In this document: in pieces, positions 1-3,771 of the stretch | Layout: each line of letters starts with the position of its first letter | Numbering within the stretch: position 1 is the first letter of the stretch | DNA from: a bacterium | GTDB taxonomy: Bacteria > Latescibacterota > UBA2968 > UBA8231 | Assembly: GCA_027593305.1 (NCBI GenBank) | Contig: JAQCJA010000306.1 | Location: forward strand, 1 to 6,074 | DNA length: 6,074 nt | Reading direction: 5' to 3' | The notes under the pieces: generated by a model | Told to the model about the DNA's origin: nothing | Seen by the model: only the letters and a program-made list of their open reading frames with translations | Database searches by the model: none | Made by a program: the position numbers and the translations under genes

Positions 1-214
1 CCACGGCAGCGGCGGGAGCGCCTTTGGCGGTGACATCCGTGGTGACATAGCGAACCGCGTCCGGGTGTTCGGCGGCGAGCAGTTTGAGGGGTTCTTCGCG
101 GCGACCGGTGACGACGACCTTGCAGCCTTCAGCGACCAGAGCCTTGGCGATGGCCCGACCAATCCCGGTGCCTCCACCGGTGACGAGGGCAACTTTGTTG
201 GAGAAACGTGGCAT
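1..214 (-). CDS. Short-chain dehydrogenase/reductase (SDR), N-terminal part
   Basis: The first 71 residues are visible; the rest lies beyond base 1. The protein opens MPRFSNKVALVTGGGTGIGR, with the classical SDR glycine motif TGGGTGIG (residues 12-19) at the first beta-alpha turn of the Rossmann fold. TGRR follows the second strand (residues 36-39), where basic residues usually favour NADP(H) over NAD(H). An acidic residue in VTTDVT (about 58-63) is the usual adenine-contacting Asp. The family is cytosolic NAD(P)-dependent oxidoreductases; the substrate cannot be read because the Tyr-x-x-x-Lys active site is outside the window. ATG at 214 is chosen because AAAGGA lies 8 nt upstream (223-228); an in-frame ATG at 223 would leave that Shine-Dalgarno unused. 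It lies 50 bp downstream of the tetR gene on the same strand, so the regulator probably controls it, although a terminator-like hairpin stands between them. Confidence 0.93.
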   Translation of the reverse strand, partial: MPRFSNKVALVTGGGTGIGRAIAKALVAEGCKVVVTGRREEPLKLLAAEHPDAVRYVTTDVTAKGAPAAAV

Positions 215-246
215 CACTTGCATCCTTTGTTTTAGGGTAGATACTC

Positions 247-282
247 AAAAAAGCGGCAAAACTGTCAGCGGAGCACTGACAG
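247..282 (-). terminator. Intrinsic terminator or attenuator between tetR and the SDR gene
   Basis: On the minus strand CTGTCAG and CTGACAG form a perfect 7-bp stem around a 7-nt loop (262-282). TTTT (258-261) follows at once, and TTTTTT (247-252) comes after GCCGC. The stem includes the last tetR codons and its TGA stop, so a ribosome finishing tetR would cover the hairpin. The stem is only moderately GC-rich (4 of 7 pairs) and the first T-run is short, so partial read-through into the SDR gene is likely. No convincing separate promoter for the SDR gene is visible in 215-246. Confidence 0.6.
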
Positions 283-840
283 GGAGACATCGACCAGATC
301 ACGCAGCGCCCTTTTTGAGGTGCCACTACGTGCCAGGACACTGAGGCCCTGTGCGGTCATATTGAGAAAGCGTGCGATTTTCTTCGGATCATCGCAGTGG
401 GCCTCGCCTTTTTCCACGGCATTTTCCACGGCTTTCTGAAAGCATTTTTCGACGCTACGCATCTGTTGAGAGACTTTACGAGCCACAGCGGTATCGCCGT
501 CCTCACGCGTAAGGCAGGTCCTGGTGATGAGGCAGGCCGGGGCATCGCTGCTCAGGGACTCCACCATAGAGGTGAAAAATGCCTCAATGGTGCCCAGAGA
601 TGCCCCTGGTGCCGCCAGCATCCTCAGACCGCCTTCGCTGTCGACACAATACTGCTGCAGAGCACGTTGGAAGACTTGCTCTTTGCTGCCGAAAGCGTTG
701 TAGATGCTCTGCTCACCCATATCCATGGATTGGCTGAGTGCCTGCAGCGACGTGCCCGCATAGCCCCGCTCACGGAACAGCTGCGCGGCTTTGCCAAGCA
801 CCTGTTGTTCCTCGAATTGTCTGGGTCGTCCGCGTGTCAT
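265..840 (-). CDS. TetR/AcrR family transcriptional repressor
   Basis: The 191-residue product has the usual TetR length. Residues 9-60 are the TetR_N DNA-binding domain: helix 1 contains AAQLFRERGYAGTS, and the helix-turn-helix runs through LQALSQSMDMGEQSIYNAFG followed by SKEQVF. The rest is the all-helical ligand-binding and dimerisation domain, with the common ACLI, ARFLNMTAQGLSVLARSG and ALRDLVD segments (about 102-183). Members are cytosolic dimers that bind an operator until a small ligand releases them. The protein has five cysteines (65, 103, 109, 133, 149), so an electrophile or redox inducer is conceivable, but that is inference. The SDR gene follows in the same direction, the common arrangement of a repressor with its target enzyme. 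The start is the ATG at 840; only a weak GTGG precedes it. The inducer is unknown. Confidence 0.93.
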   Translation of the reverse strand: MTRGRPRQFEEQQVLGKAAQLFRERGYAGTSLQALSQSMDMGEQSIYNAFGSKEQVFQRALQQYCVDSEGGLRMLAAPGASLGTIEAFFTSMVESLSSDAPACLITRTCLTREDGDTAVARKVSQQMRSVEKCFQKAVENAVEKGEAHCDDPKKIARFLNMTAQGLSVLARSGTSKRALRDLVDVSLSVLR

Positions 841-846
841 CTGCCA

Positions 847-876
847 CTAACTTGGTCGTTAGCTGCCGCTTGTCAA
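847..876 (-). promoter_or_regulatory. Candidate tetR promoter (-35 box) and operator
   Basis: Reading toward tetR, a consensus TTGACA box (871-876) is followed by an imperfect palindrome, CTAACGACCAAGTTAG (847-862), with perfect 5-bp outer arms CTAAC/GTTAG. The palindrome sits where the spacer and -10 element would be, a typical place for a TetR operator, ending 6 bp before the tetR ATG. No good -10 hexamer is present at 16-18 bp spacing (AAGTTA at 848-853 is poor). The promoter is therefore tentative and the operator is inferred from position and symmetry only. Confidence 0.4.
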
Positions 877-914
877 TGAATAATTGAGGGATCACTGCAA
901 AAATGGATTCAGTC

Positions 915-956
915 TGTGGGCATCCATGGTACCTTCGGTACCGGTTTGAGCCCACA
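915..956. repeat. Nested inverted repeat in the tetR-VOC spacer
   Basis: An outer 7-bp perfect arm pair, TGTGGGC (915-921) and GCCCACA (950-956), encloses an inner perfect 6-bp pair, GGTACC (928-933) and GGTACC (937-942), around a 3-nt loop. The internal bulges are 6 and 7 nt. No T-tract follows on either strand, and the genes on both sides point away from it, so it is not an obvious terminator. It could be a regulatory hairpin, a protein-binding site or a solitary repeat element. The role is unknown. Confidence 0.5.
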
Positions 957-993
957 TGCATTGACCGACGCACGATAATGGCCTTCCGTCGTT

Positions 994-1029
994 CGGACCA
1001 ATCGGACCAATCGGACCGATCGGACCGAG
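994..1029. repeat. Four tandem copies of a 9-bp repeat
   Basis: Two copies of CGGACCAAT are followed by CGGACCGAT and CGGACCGAG, giving 36 bp of head-to-tail repeat that ends 30 bp before the VOC start codon. The third and fourth copies create an 8-bp palindrome CCGATCGG (1016-1023). Because the unit is a multiple of three, it generates repetitive peptides in several frames (SDQ/SDR forward, GPI reverse), but none belongs to a credible gene. It probably lies in the leader or promoter of the VOC gene. A GATAAT hexamer at 974-979 could be a -10 box there, without a clear -35 partner. Confidence 0.75.
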
Positions 1030-1059
1030 ATCATCACCACCACAGATCAGGATCAGCAT

Positions 1060-1368
1060 ATGCCGGCAACACTCGACAAGATCATCCCCTTCGTGGGAAA
1101 CGGGATGTGGGCGGAACTGGACGCGGGCAGCGGTACGAGGATCGCCTTTCACCAGGCCTTCAGCGCGGAAGGGCCTGACCACAGCCCGACGGGCAGCCCG
1201 GACAATCCACACAAGCTTGTGTTCGCCGTGCCGAGCGTGAAGAGGGCACGGCAGGAACTGATCGAAGCGGGAGTGACCATGTACGAGATCGCCGGCGAGG
1301 GAGAGGTTGTTTACTGCGATGGGGAGGATGTGGAGTCACACCGCTTCCAATTGATCGGGCCGGTCTGA
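1060..1368 (+). CDS. VOC (glyoxalase/bleomycin-resistance) superfamily protein, internally shortened
   Basis: The product is 102 residues; single-domain VOC proteins usually have about 120-135. Recognisable parts are strand 1 (LDKIIPFV, residues 5-12), then WAELDAG and TRIAFHQ (17-32), and the complete second module: KLVFAVPSV (52-60), helix KRARQELIEAG (61-71) and the final strands ending VVYCDGEDVESHRFQLIG (83-100). Missing between residues 12 and 13 is the helix with the family's usual AFY...LG segment and the strand after it, about 25-30 residues. Family members are metal-dependent lyases, dioxygenases or drug-binding proteins; no activity can be assigned here and the fold may be incomplete. 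AGGA (1049-1052) precedes the ATG at 7-nt spacing. The alkD-like gene follows 12 bp after the stop, so the two are probably co-transcribed. It could be a decaying gene rather than a functional one. Confidence 0.75.
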   Translation: MPATLDKIIPFVGNGMWAELDAGSGTRIAFHQAFSAEGPDHSPTGSPDNPHKLVFAVPSVKRARQELIEAGVTMYEIAGEGEVVYCDGEDVESHRFQLIGPV

Positions 1369-1380
1369 TCTGGCGTGCGG

Positions 1381-2118
1381 ATGGACTACGGCAAGCTGGC
1401 AGAGAACCTGAGTCGACGTCTGCAAGATCTCGGTACGCCCGAGCGCGCCGTCGGTGAGAAAGCGTATCTGAAGAGTGATCTCCAGCATTTCGGCGTGACC
1501 GTGCCGGTCATACGTGGCACAGTGAAGCACTTCCTCGTTGACACGCCGATCGAGAAGCGAGCCGCTGTCACGGGTCTGGTCCGCGCCCTGTGGCAGGAGC
1601 CGATCCACGAGCGGCGGGTGGCGGCGATCGAGATCATTACGTTCAGGCGTGATGTTCTGCGCCGCCCTGACCTGCCCCTGCTCGAACGCCTGCTGCGTGA
1701 GTGCCGAGGCTGGGCACTGCTCGACAACCTCGCGACGCAGGCAGGGTTGCTGCTTGAGTCTCTGAGTGGGGCGACGCCAGTTCTGGATCGGTGGGCGACA
1801 GACGAGGACTTCTGGATGCGACGGGCGGCGTTGCTGGCCGATCTCCTCCCACTGCGTGAGGGTCGAGGCGACTTCGCGCGCTTCAGCCGGTATGCCGATA
1901 TGATGCTGGAGGAGAAGGAGTTCTTTATCCGCAAAGCCATCGGCTGGGTCCTGCGGGACCTATCACGCCAACGCCCAGAACTCACCATCGGGTGGTCGGC
2001 GCCGCGGCTGCACCGCATGTCCGGCGTGACGATCCGCGAGGTTGTGCGACGCCTCGAACCGGACATCGCCGGGCGATTGATGACCGGTTACAAGGCCAGG
2101 GAGTCCGTCCTGCTGTAG
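1381..2118 (+). CDS. AlkD-like HEAT-repeat DNA alkylation repair glycosylase
   Basis: The 245-residue protein matches the DNA_alkylation_repair family (PF08713), built of HEAT-like helical repeats that cradle DNA and remove N3- and N7-alkylated purines without flipping the base. Compared from memory with Bacillus cereus AlkD, the key residues are all present. W111 and D115 in GWALLDNLA correspond to W109 and catalytic D113. R148 in DFWMRRAALL corresponds to R148, and W189 in KEFFIRKAIGWVLRD (179-193) to W187. The N-terminal KAYLKSDLQHFGVTVP (27-42) is also typical. It is therefore likely to be an active cytosolic glycosylase. ATG at 1381 is preferred; an in-frame GTG at 1375 would add two residues, and neither has a good Shine-Dalgarno, consistent with translational coupling to the VOC gene 12 bp upstream. 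No terminator is evident after the stop. Confidence 0.9.
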   Translation: MDYGKLAENLSRRLQDLGTPERAVGEKAYLKSDLQHFGVTVPVIRGTVKHFLVDTPIEKRAAVTGLVRALWQEPIHERRVAAIEIITFRRDVLRRPDLPLLERLLRECRGWALLDNLATQAGLLLESLSGATPVLDRWATDEDFWMRRAALLADLLPLREGRGDFARFSRYADMMLEEKEFFIRKAIGWVLRDLSRQRPELTIGWSAPRLHRMSGVTIREVVRRLEPDIAGRLMTGYKARESVLL

Positions 2119-2217
2119 GCTCGAGTCGCACCTCACTGGCGGGCTCACGATCTGACCGGCGACTGGCAGCCGCAGATATACTGAGACTCCATCGCCACTC
2201 TGTTGCCGTGTCTCCGG

Positions 2218-2516
2218 TACAGCGCGGCCGCCGGTCTGACATGCCCCGACAACGACTGCGTTCACGGGACTCATTGGCTCAGATCTGCGTGGGAGGAGGG
2301 CATGCCCAGCGCAATCACACCCCCCGCCGCCACCGAGAGCACCACAATGTGGATGTACGTCGCCACCTGCGAGTAGACGATGAAGGCCGTGATCGCTGCC
2401 AGGATCAGCAAGCCAAGGCGATCCCACAGCAGGATCGCTCGCCCTCCGACCCGATCGATGAGGACCCCGGCGCAGCTGTAATCGAAAGGGATGACGGCTG
2501 ACATGCCGGCGGTCAT
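2218..2516 (-). pseudogene. Remnant of an MFS transporter (N-terminal domain), frameshifted
   Basis: One minus-strand frame (2516 down to 2271) reads like the region from TM2 to TM4 of a major facilitator. It contains CAGVLIDRVGGRAILLW, matching the cytoplasmic loop 2-3 signature G-x-L-x-D-R-x-G-R-R. Two hydrophobic segments follow: LGLLILAAITAFIVYS, and IHIVVLSVAAGGVIALGMP, which leads into the MP(A/S)-x-x-A motif. The frame stops at 2271, but a second frame from about 2280 to 2218 continues with PVNAVVVGACQTGGRAV, resembling the next segment (L-x-N-A-V-x-L ... G-R-x-x-G-P-A). One frameshift thus separates them. A TAA lies in frame just upstream of 2516, and no first membrane segment or start with a ribosome site is visible. 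An intact transporter is about 400 residues, so only a quarter remains. It resembles the MFS_3 (EntS-like) exporter group, with moderate certainty. Confidence 0.6.
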
Positions 2517-2696
2517 CGTGAAAGTGGAAGATTATGGATCTGCACGCGTTCTCCCAAACATGGCTGCTGATGAACCAGGAGACGGGAGGCATGGACCTGC
2601 ACCCTGTGGCGGCCAGGCCTTGTGGCGTCGCCCGACTCCGGCCATCCTTTGCCGGTAACCTGCGCATGCCCTGGCGTCACACACTGACACTGATCT
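2517..2696. other. Spacer with no recognised feature
   Basis: Together with 2119-2217 and the MFS remnant this makes 594 bp without an intact gene. Short open frames exist on both strands (for example 2534-2716 plus) but none has family resemblance. No convincing promoter hexamers, terminator or repeat were found. The promoter of the GH26 gene must lie here or further upstream. Confidence 0.5.
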
Positions 2697-2703
2697 GGAG
2701 AGG
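2697..2703 (+). promoter_or_regulatory. Shine-Dalgarno sequence that sets a CTG start
   Basis: GGAGAGG lies 9 nt before the CTG at 2713. It is the strongest ribosome-binding match near the 5' end of the GH26 frame. No ATG, GTG or TTG exists in that frame between the upstream TAA (2656-2658) and the TTG at 2749, which falls inside the lipobox. This supports initiation at 2713. Confidence 0.55.
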
Positions 2704-2712
2704 CCGGTCGAT

Positions 2713-3732
2713 CTGAACTACCTGCTCGTATGTCTGCTCAGTCTGTCGTTGACCGGGTGTCGCAACCCGACGGAAACGGCCACTGTGCCGGAAGCCTCCG
2801 ACATCGAGTCAGCACGAGCCGAGGTCCTCGACTTTCTCTACAGCATCTCCGGACGGCAGACCCTGTCGGGCCAGCACAATCGCGAGCCGAACTCAGATCC
2901 GGCGCGGTGGACCCAGTTCATCGAGGCGCAGACCGGGGGGGTGCCGGCTCTGTGGAGCGGTGATTTTCTCTTTCAGCGGGACAACATCGAACACCGCTGG
3001 ACGATGATCCACGAAGCCGAGAGGCAGTGGCAGCAGGGGGCCATGGTCAACCTCATGCTGCATACATGTCCGCCAGACAAAGGTGAGCCCTGCGGTTGGG
3101 ATCCAGGTGTGATCAATGATCTGTTGTCAGAGGTGCAATGGACGGAACTGATCACCGCTGGCTCGCCGTTGAATGCGGCCTGGAAGGAGCGTCTCGACAG
3201 CGTCGCCGTGTATCTGCAGTACCTGCAGGAGCAGGGGGTGGTCGTCCTGTTCCGGCCGCTGCACGAGATGAATCAGCGTCGGTTCTGGTGGGGGGGACGT
3301 CCCGGCCCCGACGGCACAGCACGGCTGTACCAGATTACCCACGACTACCTGACGCAGGAAAAGAACCTGGCAAACCTGATCTGGGTCTGGGATATGCAGG
3401 ATCTGAGCCGAGACTTTGCCGACTATGACCCCGGCCCGCAGTACTGGGATGTTTTCGCCTTTGACGTGTACGATCGGGGCTTTGCTGCCTCGTGGTACGA
3501 ATACATCCTGCCCATCGTTGGCGACCGGCCCATGGCCATCGGTGAGTGTGCGGCGCTGCCGTCACCGCAGATGCTGACCGAGCAACCGCGCTGGACTTTC
3601 TTCATGCCCTGGGCGGAACTGGTAGAGAGCTCCAACTCCCCGGCCGCCATACTGAGACTGTACGAGGATCCCCGTGTTATCACGCGGGATGAGATGCCGG
3701 GATGGTCGATGCGAGACGGCAGTCTACGTTGA
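2713..3732 (+). CDS. GH26 family glycoside hydrolase (beta-mannanase type), lipoprotein
   Basis: From the CTG at 2713 the product is 339 residues. It starts MNYLLVCLLSLSLTGC, a short hydrophobic signal ending in lipobox LTGC, so C16 would be lipidated and the enzyme anchored facing outward or into the periplasm. The signal lacks the usual N-terminal lysine or arginine. Numbering from this start, GQHNRE (53-58) is the GH26 opening motif, and FRPLHEMNQRRFWWGG (180-195) contains the acid/base glutamate E185. NLIWVW (221-226) and FAFDVYD (248-254) are core strands, and MAIGECAALP (274-283) carries the presumed nucleophile E278. Both catalytic glutamates of this retaining (beta/alpha)8-barrel clan GH-A family are present. 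GH26 enzymes mainly cut beta-1,4-mannan; some act on other beta-glycans, so the substrate is unproven. Most mannanases have Gly after HEMN; here it is Gln. Length is close to a single catalytic domain with no carbohydrate-binding module. No neighbouring sugar transporter or second hydrolase is visible. Confidence 0.85.
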   Translation: MNYLLVCLLSLSLTGCRNPTETATVPEASDIESARAEVLDFLYSISGRQTLSGQHNREPNSDPARWTQFIEAQTGGVPALWSGDFLFQRDNIEHRWTMIHEAERQWQQGAMVNLMLHTCPPDKGEPCGWDPGVINDLLSEVQWTELITAGSPLNAAWKERLDSVAVYLQYLQEQGVVVLFRPLHEMNQRRFWWGGRPGPDGTARLYQITHDYLTQEKNLANLIWVWDMQDLSRDFADYDPGPQYWDVFAFDVYDRGFAASWYEYILPIVGDRPMAIGECAALPSPQMLTEQPRWTFFMPWAELVESSNSPAAILRLYEDPRVITRDEMPGWSMRDGSLR

Positions 3733-3738
3733 AGACAC

Positions 3739-3751
3739 GCCCTGCCAGGGC
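3739..3751. terminator. Possible weak bidirectional terminator hairpin
   Basis: GCCCT and AGGGC form a 5-bp GC-rich stem around a 3-nt loop in the 39-bp gap between the convergent GH26 and DUF362 genes. There is no T-tract on either strand, so termination would have to rely on the stem or on Rho. The position is the main support. Confidence 0.25.
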
Positions 3752-3771
3752 ATCCAGCGCCTGACCGAGCA

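Noticed and set aside
397..879. 160-codon plus-strand frame
   Set aside because: Antisense to the well-supported tetR gene, with no family resemblance.
892..1212. Minus-strand frame with GPIGPIGPIGP, resembling collagen repeats
   Set aside because: The pattern comes solely from the 9-bp DNA repeat, and the frame overlaps the VOC gene. Nothing else in it looks like protein.
1386..2066. 226-codon open frame on the minus strand
   Set aside because: It lies antisense to the alkD-like gene, whose product has clear family motifs and catalytic residues. The reverse product is Arg/Ser-rich and low in complexity, typical of a shadow frame in GC-rich DNA.
1963..2667. 234-codon open frame on the minus strand
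   Set aside because: It overlaps the 3' end of the alkD-like gene and most of the MFS remnant in a different frame. Only a short stretch near 2218-2280 resembles a protein family, and that is explained as the shifted continuation of the MFS remnant.
2534..2716. 60-codon plus-strand frame before the GH26 gene
   Set aside because: No recognisable domain and no good ribosome site. It ends across the CTG start of the GH26 gene and is probably chance.
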